Below are positions 51,672-59,600 of a stretch of DNA of 64,000 nucleotides, in pieces. The stretch spans positions 72,698-136,697 of the forward strand of contig CAZMSH010000006.1 in assembly GCA_964568875.1 (NCBI GenBank). The letters run 5' to 3'. The notes beneath the pieces were generated by a model. That model was not told where the DNA came from. It did no database searches and saw only the letters and a list, made by a program, of their open reading frames with translations. Every line of letters starts with the position of its first letter. Within the stretch, counting starts at the first letter, position 1. A program made the position numbers and the translations under genes. This DNA comes from SLNP01 sp964568875. Lineage in GTDB: Bacteria; Bacteroidota; Bacteroidia; Bacteroidales; VadinHA17.

Positions 51672-51842
51672 TTATTCGAGTATATTATTCATGACAACAT
51701 AGAACAGCAGGCCAAATACAATAAGACCGCCACTCAGTATAAGCATTGGATTGCTCTCCATTTTAGTCAGTTCAGTATACGCAATAACGACTATTCCCGC
51801 AAGAATAAAGATCAATCCTGATTTTTTGAGAAATTCTTTCAT
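51672..51842 (-). CDS. Small two-helix membrane protein (56 aa)
   Basis: A short open frame starting MKEFLKKSGLIFILAGIVVI and ending FGLLFYVVMNNILE. Two hydrophobic helices (8-22 and 33-50) joined by a polar loop, with a basic N-terminus. A consensus -7 box lies upstream and the frame ends cleanly between crp and ruvB, so I judge it real. Function unknown; resembles short inner membrane proteins common in Bacteroidota. Confidence 0.7.
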   Translation of the reverse strand: MKEFLKKSGLIFILAGIVVIAYTELTKMESNPMLILSGGLIVFGLLFYVVMNNILE

Positions 51843-51874
51843 ATATACTTACAATTTAGACCAATTTTGCGGCT

Positions 51875-51882
51875 CAAATATA
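51875..51882 (-). promoter_or_regulatory. -7 promoter element of the small membrane protein (TATATTTG, minus strand)
   Basis: Exact TAnnTTTG on the minus strand 32 bp before the ATG, in the gap after ruvB. Confidence 0.55.
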
Positions 51883-51887
51883 GGTAA

Positions 51888-52910
51888 TTAAAATAATAAT
51901 CCTGATCCTTTCCCGGTATGTTTTCCAATATGCCTGTAAGCTGCCTCTGTTGCCTCACGGCCTCTCGGAGTTCTTTTCAAATATCCCTCCTTTATAAGAA
52001 ATGGTTCATAAACTTCCTCTATAGTACCACTCTCTTCTCCTACAGCTGTTGCAATTGTATTCAGGCCAACAGGCCCGCCTCTGAATTTTTCAATTATGAC
52101 AGAAAGTATTTTATTATCCATCTCATCGAGACCATGCTGATCAATATTCAGGGCCTTAAGTCCGTGCCTTGTAATATCAACATCTATACTTCCGTCTCCG
52201 ATTACCTGAGCAAAATCTCTTATCCTCCGCAATAAAGAGTTGGCAATTCTTGGCGTTCCCCTTGATCTTGATGCTATTTCCCTTGCAGCTTCTTCTTCAA
52301 TCATAACATTAAGAATAGATGCCGATCTCTTTACTATCCCTGCCAGCACATGATTGTCATAATATTCGAGATGGAACTTAATACCAAACCTTGCCCTTAA
52401 GGGTCCTGTCAGAAGACCGGATCTGGTAGTTGCGCCAACAAGAGTGAAAGGATTAAGGTTTATCTGTACCGAACGGGCACTCGGTCCTTTGTCAATCATT
52501 ATATCAATCCTGAAATCCTCCATTGCAGAATAAAGATACTCTTCAACAACAGGGCTAAGTCTGTGAATTTCATCAATAAATAATACATCCCTTTCTTCCA
52601 GGCTGGTAAGAAGCCCTGCCAGATCACCCGGTTTGTCCAGAACCGGTCCTGACGTAATTTTCATGTCCACCCCCAGCTCATGTGAGACTATATTTGCAAG
52701 AGTGGTCTTTCCCAGTCCGGGCGGACCGTGAAGCAGTACATGATCAAGTGATTCATTACGCTTCAGTGCTGCTTTTACAAAGATTTTCAGGTTTTCAATT
52801 ATAGCCGGCTGACCGCTAAAATCGCTGAAAGTATCAGGTCGCAGCTGCCTTTCATATTCACGATCAACAGAAACCGATACCTCTTTTCTGATATTAAAAC
52901 CTTCAGCCAT
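51888..52910 (-). CDS. ruvB: Holliday junction branch migration helicase RuvB
   Basis: 340 aa AAA+ motor acting with RuvA/RuvC. Walker A GPPGLGKTT, Walker B LFIDEIHRL, sensor GATTRSGLLTGPLRARFG, and the C-terminal winged helix (GPVGLNTIATAVGEESGTIEEVYEPFLI). The frame reaches a TTG at 52919; ATG 52910 fits the family. Likely cotranscribed with the YwqK-type gene and nadA upstream. Confidence 0.97.
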   Translation of the reverse strand: MAEGFNIRKEVSVSVDREYERQLRPDTFSDFSGQPAIIENLKIFVKAALKRNESLDHVLLHGPPGLGKTTLANIVSHELGVDMKITSGPVLDKPGDLAGLLTSLEERDVLFIDEIHRLSPVVEEYLYSAMEDFRIDIMIDKGPSARSVQINLNPFTLVGATTRSGLLTGPLRARFGIKFHLEYYDNHVLAGIVKRSASILNVMIEEEAAREIASRSRGTPRIANSLLRRIRDFAQVIGDGSIDVDITRHGLKALNIDQHGLDEMDNKILSVIIEKFRGGPVGLNTIATAVGEESGTIEEVYEPFLIKEGYLKRTPRGREATEAAYRHIGKHTGKGSGLLF

Positions 52911-52924
52911 GCCGGGCAAAATTA

Positions 52925-54481
52925 CTATTTTATAATTCTTGTATCACCTTCGGCAGCTGTTATTCTTATACCGTTGATTGCTGTTTCCACATCACGCCTG
53001 TACGTTATGGAAATTGCCAGTAATCCGTCTTCTGTAAACTTTTTCCAGGTCTTTTCCCGCAATCCTCTGTCATAATGTCTCTCCTCCATTACCTTTCCGC
53101 CAGGATAATAGTAAATATGAGTACCCTGGGGGTTTCCCTGCACATAAGTACCCTTAAACCTTGGTTTTCCATCGCTATAGTAAGACCTCCAGATACCATC
53201 CATCAATCCAAGTATATATTTCCCTTCTTCAGAAAAATCTCCTGATGAGTATTTCCATTCACCATTTCTCTCTCCATCGGCATACTCCCCCTCAACGATT
53301 ACACTGCCATCCGGACCATATTCACGGTAGGGTCCGTCTCTTCTTCCCTGAAAGTACTCCTCTTCTCTCAAAATTGAACCATCATCATAATACCAACGCC
53401 AAAGACCATCTGCCCTTCCATTAATAAAAACACCGGTTTGTTCAATTCTTCCGTCCCTGTTATAAAACCTCCATGTACCTGATTGTCTGTTTTCAGCATA
53501 CTGACCCTCAGATCTTATGGTTCCATCAGGATAGTAGTCCTTCCATGGTCCGTTGCGATTCCCGGCTTCATTCACAATACCTTCCGATATTTTAAGGCCG
53601 TCATCATTGTAAATTATACCATTCGTAATGTTTCCCGAGCCGTCATATTCCCTGTGCACTCCTACAGGAACCCCGTTTCTGTACGGACCACTATAGATAA
53701 GGCCTCCGGCATCATTATATCTGTTAACTATTTCTATATCTGTATTATCGTCACTTATTCCCTCAATCAATTTTCCCTCATCATAAAGCATGGTTACTGT
53801 TAGTCTTCCACGTGTATCATATTCCCTGTAGTAGCCCTGAAGACGGTCATCCTTATATGCCATCTCCTTACTGACATTACCATTGGAATGAAATTCCTTC
53901 CAGTCTCCCTGCTTAAGTCCCCTGTTATCAACTCTGTTAATCACCTGTCTGCTGACAAGAAAATCGTTTCTGTATTCAAGCAATGTTATTACTTTTCCGT
54001 TTTGATCGTATTCTTTTGATAAACCCTCTTTTCTGCCTTCATTATAGGGTATTGTCTGTTTTACATTGCCATCGGGAAAATAGAGATATGCCGTTCCTTC
54101 TTTCCTGTCTCCGGCATATAATTCACGTGAAGATATATAAAGACCATAAAAACTGTCTTTTTGAAATCTGAGGTAATAACCATTCTTTTTGCCATAGAGA
54201 TAGCTGATCTTTTCAAGTGTATCGCCTGTCTGATCATAGAAAACCCAGATGCTGTCAAGCAAAAAACTGGTCCTTTTCCCTTCAGATTTCAATATACCGG
54301 TAACGTAATAACTTTTCCAGTAACCATCGGGCTTACCATTTCTGATATACCCCTCTGATGACACGACACCATTCGGATATTTAAATACCTGGTATCCATC
54401 CTGAAGTGTTATATCCTGTGCTTCCAGACCCGAGGTCAGAAACATCATTACGAATATTGCTATATGTAATCTTGCTATCAT
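52925..54481 (-). CDS. Exported YwqK/MORN-variant repeat protein
   Basis: 518 aa. Signal peptide (1-21), then about fifteen MORN_2-like repeats with the pattern G-x3-G-x-W/Y-x2-Y-x3-G (for example RNGPWKDYYPDGTIRSEGQY). Often annotated as YwqK-type antitoxin, but no toxin gene is adjacent and the signal peptide argues for the periplasm or outer membrane. Function unknown. ATG 54481 preferred over an upstream TTG that overlaps nadA. Confidence 0.85.
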   Translation of the reverse strand: MIARLHIAIFVMMFLTSGLEAQDITLQDGYQVFKYPNGVVSSEGYIRNGKPDGYWKSYYVTGILKSEGKRTSFLLDSIWVFYDQTGDTLEKISYLYGKKNGYYLRFQKDSFYGLYISSRELYAGDRKEGTAYLYFPDGNVKQTIPYNEGRKEGLSKEYDQNGKVITLLEYRNDFLVSRQVINRVDNRGLKQGDWKEFHSNGNVSKEMAYKDDRLQGYYREYDTRGRLTVTMLYDEGKLIEGISDDNTDIEIVNRYNDAGGLIYSGPYRNGVPVGVHREYDGSGNITNGIIYNDDGLKISEGIVNEAGNRNGPWKDYYPDGTIRSEGQYAENRQSGTWRFYNRDGRIEQTGVFINGRADGLWRWYYDDGSILREEEYFQGRRDGPYREYGPDGSVIVEGEYADGERNGEWKYSSGDFSEEGKYILGLMDGIWRSYYSDGKPRFKGTYVQGNPQGTHIYYYPGGKVMEERHYDRGLREKTWKKFTEDGLLAISITYRRDVETAINGIRITAAEGDTRIIK

Positions 54482-54485
54482 ATAA

Positions 54486-55475
54486 CTATAAACCTGACCT
54501 GGCAGATATTTCAAGCATTCTTTTTATAGGTCTTCTTGCCAGCTCCATTAATTTAGTATCGAGTATAATTTCTGGCTGTTCAAATTTAAGCGTATTATAT
54601 ATCTTTTTCAACGTAATAAGCTTCATAAAATTACATTCACTGCATCCACATGTCGAATCCTTTGCAGGTGCAGGAATAAAATTCTTGTCAGGAGAACTTT
54701 TTCTCATCTGATGTATTATGCCAGGTTCTGTTGCAATTATATATGTATCTGAGTTATCTTCCATGGTATAATTTAAAAGTGCTGATGTTGAACCTATAAA
54801 ATCAGCGACAAGTCTTACCGGCAATTCACATTCAGGATGCACTATTATTTTTGCTTCGGGATATGATTTTTTAATATCTACTATTGCCTCCAGAGAAAAT
54901 TCCTCATGCACATGACAGGCTCCGTCCCAAACTATTATATCACGGTCTGTCTGATTTTTTATATAATTCCCAAGGTTCCGGTCTGGAGCAAATATTATCT
55001 TTTCATCACGAGGAAGTGATTCGACTATTTTAAGGGCATTTGAAGAAGTACATATTATATCTGTCAAAGCCTTTATCTCTGCAGTGGTGTTTACATAGGA
55101 AATTACTGTTCTTCCAGGGTTTTGATTGATAAATCTTTTAAAATCGTCAGGGTTGCACGAATCAGCCAGTGAACAACCAGCCATAAGATCAGGGATGAGT
55201 ACTTTCTTTTCAGGTGCAAGAATCTTTGCTGTTTCAGCCATAAATTTAACTCCGGCAAACAGTATAATATCTGCATTGTTTGATTCGGCCTTTTGTGAAA
55301 GAGCCAGGCTATCACCAATGAAATCAGCAATATCCTGAATATCTGAGGTCTGATAGTAATGAGCAAGAATGATGGCATTTTTTTCTTCCTTCAATCTCTT
55401 TATTTCTTCGGTTATGTTGACAGATTTATCGGGTTCATGATCAACATATCCGTTTTTCAACATTGTTTTATTCAT
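54486..55475 (-). CDS. nadA: Quinolinate synthase
   Basis: 329 aa. Condenses iminoaspartate with dihydroxyacetone phosphate in NAD synthesis. The [4Fe-4S] ligands fit Cys101 (MAGCSLAD), Cys187 (GACHVH) and the last Cys in STCGCSEC (Cys276/278/281). Complete length. nadB and nadC are not in the window. First gene of the minus-strand group left of the AT-rich gap. Confidence 0.96.
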   Translation of the reverse strand: MNKTMLKNGYVDHEPDKSVNITEEIKRLKEEKNAIILAHYYQTSDIQDIADFIGDSLALSQKAESNNADIILFAGVKFMAETAKILAPEKKVLIPDLMAGCSLADSCNPDDFKRFINQNPGRTVISYVNTTAEIKALTDIICTSSNALKIVESLPRDEKIIFAPDRNLGNYIKNQTDRDIIVWDGACHVHEEFSLEAIVDIKKSYPEAKIIVHPECELPVRLVADFIGSTSALLNYTMEDNSDTYIIATEPGIIHQMRKSSPDKNFIPAPAKDSTCGCSECNFMKLITLKKIYNTLKFEQPEIILDTKLMELARRPIKRMLEISARSGL

Positions 55476-56038
55476 TACTATTAATTTTAAAATTTAATTA
55501 AATAAGATGTTGGTGTTTATTATATCCTGTTAATAGTGTTGAATCATTTTTTGATTTTTTCTTTGAAATTACCATTTAAACCTTTTAGTAACAGTTTTTG
55601 AACAATTCAAAAAATATACCACTATTGATTATGAGGGAGTTTATTTACTTTTTTGACAATGGTTAAAAGAACGTTTTAAGTAGTGGCAATGACACAAAAA
55701 TAGTCTCTTTTATTGTTCGTTAATGAATAAATACAGTTAATATCCTTTTTGTAAGAAACCTTTAAAATGTGAAAAAAAGAGAAACTGACTAAACCGGTTC
55801 TATCTTGTTGAATAACTCACTGTTTTTAACAATTCACGACACAACTTATTAACAATTTCATATTATGATTTGTTGATAGGTTAAACAATATACTTGTTTT
55901 ACGGTTATAAGAGAAAAGATATGCCTGTAATGAAAAGAAAAAGGAGTTAAGCATATTTTTTTCCTTTAATACGTTATCAATGATTGAAATTGTGGTTACT
56001 TTGTTGCTGATAATGAAAATCTTTAAAACAATATTGCC
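55476..56038. other. 563-bp AT-rich gap, candidate replication origin region
   Basis: The longest gap and by eye the most AT-rich stretch in the window. It separates mostly minus-strand genes from mostly plus-strand genes. DnaA-box-like 9-mers: TTATTAACA (55846-55854, one mismatch to TTATNCACA), and the reverse complements of CTATTAACA (55528-55536) and CTATCAACA (55871-55879). No open frame in it looks coding. It must also hold the nadA and rpiB promoters. Origin assignment is a hypothesis. Confidence 0.4.
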
Positions 56039-56485
56039 GTGAAAAGGAAGAAAATAGCCATTGCCTCTGACCATGCAGGGTTTCATCTCAAGGAGAGACT
56101 GGTTAAATATCTGATTGATAAGGGTTATGAAGTAAAGGATTTTGGTTGTTTCAGTGAAGAGAGTACTGATTATCCTGATTATGGACATGCTCTGGCTGTC
56201 TCTCTTGAGAAAGGGGAGTGCGATTTAGGGTTTTCTATATGTGGTTCAGGAAACGGTATAAACATGACGGTTAACAAACACCAGGGTGTACGTTCGGCCT
56301 TGTGCTGGAATGAGGAGATAAGCAGGCTGGCGAGGGCTCATAATGATGCGAATGTATGTGCTTTGCCGGGAAGATTTTTAACAGAACCGGAAGCAAGACT
56401 GATAGCGGATACTTTTCTCAATACAACATTTGATGGTGGCAGGCATAAAATAAGGATAGATAAAATTCCGGTTAAGTATATGTAA
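56039..56485 (+). CDS. rpiB: Ribose-5-phosphate isomerase B
   Basis: 148 aa. Interconverts ribose-5-phosphate and ribulose-5-phosphate. SDHAGFHLKE (10-19) and catalytic Cys68 in SICGSGNGINM are conserved. Starts with GTG at 56039; no in-frame ATG lies upstream. One base separates it from the Rrf2 gene. Confidence 0.95.
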   Translation: MKRKKIAIASDHAGFHLKERLVKYLIDKGYEVKDFGCFSEESTDYPDYGHALAVSLEKGECDLGFSICGSGNGINMTVNKHQGVRSALCWNEEISRLARAHNDANVCALPGRFLTEPEARLIADTFLNTTFDGGRHKIRIDKIPVKYM

Positions 56486-56486
56486 G

Positions 56487-56927
56487 ATGCTTTCGAATAC
56501 GTGTAAATATGGAATAAGGGCCGTGACTTATATTGCCAGCAGGCCAAAGGGGAAAGGTAATGTGGGTCTTAAGGAGATAGCTGAGGCGTTGGATTTACCC
56601 ACCCCGTTTCTTGCAAAGATACTGCAGCTGCTGGCCCGCCAGAAGATCCTTGGTTCCACCAAAGGTCCGCACGGAGGATTTGTTCTTCAGAAAGACCCTA
56701 AGCAGATAAGGCTTTATGATATCGTTAAGGCAATAGATGGCGATGATCTGTTTACTTATTGCGCTATTCACAATCATACATGCAGTTGTTCTGATAAAGA
56801 GAAGGCCCCCTGCCTGCTGCATGATGAATACACGAAGATAAGGGTAAACCTGGCCAGGCTCTTTACAAAAAAGACTATAGCCAATGTAGTTAAATCGCTT
56901 AACGGGTCAGGGGAAATTGTTATTTAA
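56487..56927 (+). CDS. Rrf2 family regulator (Fe-S or redox sensor type)
   Basis: 146 aa. N-terminal winged helix (CKYGIRAVTYIA, LKEIAEALDLPTPFLAKILQLL, GPHGGFVL). Cys92, Cys99, Cys101 and Cys109 in YCAIHNHTCSCSDKEKAPC form an IscR/NsrR-like cluster-binding segment. Probably senses iron-sulfur status, NO or oxygen. Its stop overlaps the convergent VanZ stop by 4 bp. Confidence 0.92.
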   Translation: MLSNTCKYGIRAVTYIASRPKGKGNVGLKEIAEALDLPTPFLAKILQLLARQKILGSTKGPHGGFVLQKDPKQIRLYDIVKAIDGDDLFTYCAIHNHTCSCSDKEKAPCLLHDEYTKIRVNLARLFTKKTIANVVKSLNGSGEIVI

Positions 56928-57316
56928 CTATCGGGGCACCGGTTTTTGAAGATAATTCTGCAAAGAATATAATACGCTATTACACCGGCAACGATTCCGG
57001 CAAGGTTGAATAGTATGTCAAGTTTTTCAAAACTGCGCACCCGGGTCAGATACCTCTGCAGAAACTCTATCACCACACCATAGGTGAAAGCTCCAAGGGC
57101 CAGCCACACCACATTTCCCGGTTTGAGCGTCAGTCTTCTGTATTGAGTAAGCATTACCAGTGTAAGAATAAAATACATCAGCATATGGAACAATTTGTCA
57201 GCGTGGGGAATAATGTTATACACGGGTCTTCCCAGGCTGCCGACATCACCAAGGCTGAGTACCAGTATTGCAAATGCCGTTAATGCTGTTATTATGTGCG
57301 GACGGACCGTTTTCAT
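56924..57316 (-). CDS. VanZ family membrane protein
   Basis: 130 aa, four helices; HADKLFHMLMYFILT and GVVIEFLQRYLTRVRSFEKLDILFNLAG are the VanZ-like signature. VanZ proteins affect glycopeptide resistance or act as small envelope proteins; function here unknown. The minus-strand box TACTTTTG (complement of 57329-57336) is a plausible promoter. Confidence 0.87.
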   Translation of the reverse strand: MKTVRPHIITALTAFAILVLSLGDVGSLGRPVYNIIPHADKLFHMLMYFILTLVMLTQYRRLTLKPGNVVWLALGAFTYGVVIEFLQRYLTRVRSFEKLDILFNLAGIVAGVIAYYILCRIIFKNRCPDS

Positions 57317-57382
57317 AAATTATAGACACAAAAGTAATCAAACCCTGACAAATCTTTATAACTTTATAACATATCGCAAATA

Positions 57383-58510
57383 ATGGCAGGAGTTTATATA
57401 CATATCCCGTTTTGTAAAAAGATTTGTGGTTACTGTGATTTTTACAGAATTACCGGTACTGAAATGATTCCCGGATATGTTGAGGCACTTTTGAAAGAGA
57501 TGACCCTGCGGGCCGATTACCTTACAGGTGAATCTGTTAATACTGTATATCTGGGCGGCGGAACACCATCAGCGCTGCCTTATGGCTCCCTTGAAAAGAT
57601 AATGCAGGGCATCCGAAAGGTCTTTAGCGTTGATGACAATGCAGAAATTACCATCGAAGTTAATCCTGACGATATCACCAGAGATTATGCCGGAACACTG
57701 CAAAAGTTATCATTTAACCGGATTAGTGTTGGGGTGCAGTCGTGGAACGACAAATATCTCAAAATGCTTAACAGAAGGCATGATGCGCAATCTGCCGAGA
57801 GGGCGATCAAAGAGATTTTAAATGCCGGCTTTGAAAATTTATCGGTGGATCTGATTTATGGTTTGCCGGGAATGAAAAACAGTGAGTGGGAGAGGAGCCT
57901 GGAAAAGACTTTCAGGTTCGATATCAAGCATCTTTCTGCTTATCATCTTACCTTCGAAAAAGAGACTCCCTTTTACAAAATGCTGAAGCAGGGGCTTCTG
58001 AGGGAGACGGATGAAGAGGAGAGCAATATTCAGTTCGCGACACTGATGGAGATAGCCGGAGCTCATGGGTTCCTTCATTATGAAATTTCAAACTTTTGCC
58101 GTGATGGCTGGTTTTCAAGACACAATACTGCCTACTGGAAGCAGGTGCCATATATAGGGCTTGGACCCTCGGCGCATTCTTTCAATGGATATTCAAGGCA
58201 GTGGAATGTCAGCGATGTGGCGACATATATCAACTCTGTCAATAGCGGTTATCCCGATTATGAAAGAGAAGAGCTCGACTTTAAGAAAAAATTCAATGAG
58301 TATATAATGACATCATTGCGTACCATGTGGGGAATTGACCTTGAGTATGTTGAGAATAGTTTTGAAAAAGAGGGGTTTGATTATATCAACAATATAGCAG
58401 AAAGGTTTGTTTCGTACGGCATGATGAGACGTGAAAAAAACTCCCTGATCCTTACAGACCAGGGAGTTATGATAGCTGATAATATTATTTCAGAATTTAT
58501 AATGACCTGA
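57383..58510 (+). CDS. hemW: Radical SAM heme chaperone HemW
   Basis: 375 aa. [4Fe-4S] ligands Cys11-x3-Cys15-x2-Cys18 (CKKICGYC), YLGGGTPS SAM-binding strand, and the heme-binding HNTAYW motif typical of HemW rather than the coproporphyrinogen dehydrogenase HemN. Inserts heme into respiratory proteins, which fits an organism with a caa3 oxidase. Its 3' end carries a terminator for the opposing gene. Confidence 0.93.
   Translation: MAGVYIHIPFCKKICGYCDFYRITGTEMIPGYVEALLKEMTLRADYLTGESVNTVYLGGGTPSALPYGSLEKIMQGIRKVFSVDDNAEITIEVNPDDITRDYAGTLQKLSFNRISVGVQSWNDKYLKMLNRRHDAQSAERAIKEILNAGFENLSVDLIYGLPGMKNSEWERSLEKTFRFDIKHLSAYHLTFEKETPFYKMLKQGLLRETDEEESNIQFATLMEIAGAHGFLHYEISNFCRDGWFSRHNTAYWKQVPYIGLGPSAHSFNGYSRQWNVSDVATYINSVNSGYPDYEREELDFKKKFNEYIMTSLRTMWGIDLEYVENSFEKEGFDYINNIAERFVSYGMMRREKNSLILTDQGVMIADNIISEFIMT
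58434..58468 (-). terminator. Minus-strand intrinsic terminator inside the 3' end of hemW
   Basis: AACTCCCTG (58439-58447) pairs with CAGGGAGTT (58460-58468), 12-nt loop. On the minus strand it is followed by seven T (complement of 58434-58440). Placed 58 bp after the coiled-coil gene stop, it would end that transcript while lying in hemW coding sequence. Confidence 0.75.
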
Positions 58511-58525
58511 AAAGGGCATTTTTGA

Positions 58526-59461
58526 CTACCTGCCCCGCAGTGAAAATGTCGTACTGCCTATCAGAACCCCGTCAAGATATAATTCCGCAAAAGATATTCC
58601 GGCAATGAAATCGCCGGTGTTGTCAACGAAGATGCACATTTCAATATCCTGATTTTCATAGTCTACGTCTCTCTTGGCAGTGAATATGATACTCTCTTCG
58701 CCAACCAGAAAAATATTTTCTGAGCTGTCGGTGATAACCAGTCCGTCAGGACGCAGGACACGGAGATAGACAGTTTTTCTGCCAGCCTCTGCTATCGGGT
58801 TTTCCCGCAGGGTAAAACAGACCCTCAGTTTGTCAAGCCTGTCAATGCGGTCAACCTCCCTTCTCTTGGTGTTTATACCGGCCACTACCAGATCCTTGGC
58901 CTGGATGACCGAAGCTATAACAACTTTTGCAGAGAGGTCTTCTTTGACTTTCTCAAGCTCAATATTTGTTTGTTCAACCCTGGTCATCTGACCTCTTATT
59001 TCTTCATTTTCTGCCACCAGAAGCTTGTTGCGGGTATTCAGTGAGTCTATCTGAACAATGTAGCTCTTCATTATATCACGCATTGTGCCTATTTCTGCCC
59101 TGTATTGCCTGATAAGCTGAACATTGGATGCGTTTATCGATAGCAGCTGGCGTATGCGGTTCTGTTCTCTCTCAAGCTGAGCATTAAGTGTATCGTTATT
59201 CGTCTTGAGAGTGTCATAGCCAAATATCATCATCTGAAGCTCGTTTGCCAGAGAGTCTTTCTCGTGCGTCAGCATTCTCTCCATTTCATACATGTTTGTC
59301 TTTTGCTTCTGATATGCGAAGACAACATATATCAGTATTCCTGCCAGCACTACTGCAATGGCTATCAATCCCACCGGCAGCTTATTGCTTTTCGGCTTAC
59401 CGGTATTTTCGCTTTTGACCGCCCCGTTGCCGGGTAGTTTTTCATTTTTCTCTTCTGTCAT
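58526..59461 (-). CDS. Membrane-anchored coiled-coil protein, Bacteroidota type
   Basis: 311 aa, not a named family to me. Polar N-terminus, one transmembrane helix (about 30-49), long coiled coil (about 53-180 with LNTRNKLLVAENEEIRGQMTRVEQ), then a globular beta domain (195-311). Proteins of this layout are common in Bacteroidota. Upstream minus-strand box TAATTTTG (complement of 59496-59503) is a likely promoter. A role in the cell envelope is inference. Confidence 0.8.
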   Translation of the reverse strand: MTEEKNEKLPGNGAVKSENTGKPKSNKLPVGLIAIAVVLAGILIYVVFAYQKQKTNMYEMERMLTHEKDSLANELQMMIFGYDTLKTNNDTLNAQLEREQNRIRQLLSINASNVQLIRQYRAEIGTMRDIMKSYIVQIDSLNTRNKLLVAENEEIRGQMTRVEQTNIELEKVKEDLSAKVVIASVIQAKDLVVAGINTKRREVDRIDRLDKLRVCFTLRENPIAEAGRKTVYLRVLRPDGLVITDSSENIFLVGEESIIFTAKRDVDYENQDIEMCIFVDNTGDFIAGISFAELYLDGVLIGSTTFSLRGR

Positions 59462-59600
59462 GACGCCTCGGTTTAAACTAATTCAAATTCGACGACAAAA
59501 TTACACAATAATATCTTAACCGATCAGTAACCCGCCTCTTTCAATAATGATTATCTTTACGCGGTTCACCAGTATAACCTAATAATTTCCTTTAAATCGT

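Noticed and set aside
53805..53820. Fourth parS candidate TCTTCCACGTGTATCA
   Set aside because: 13 of 16 matches but not palindromic and inside coding sequence; below what I accept.
54121..54136. Third parS candidate around TTCACGTGAAG
   Set aside because: Only about 11 of 16 positions match and it lies within the YwqK-type coding sequence.
52925..54481. Toxin-antitoxin system based on the YwqK label
   Set aside because: The protein has a signal peptide and no toxin gene is adjacent; the label reflects repeat similarity only.
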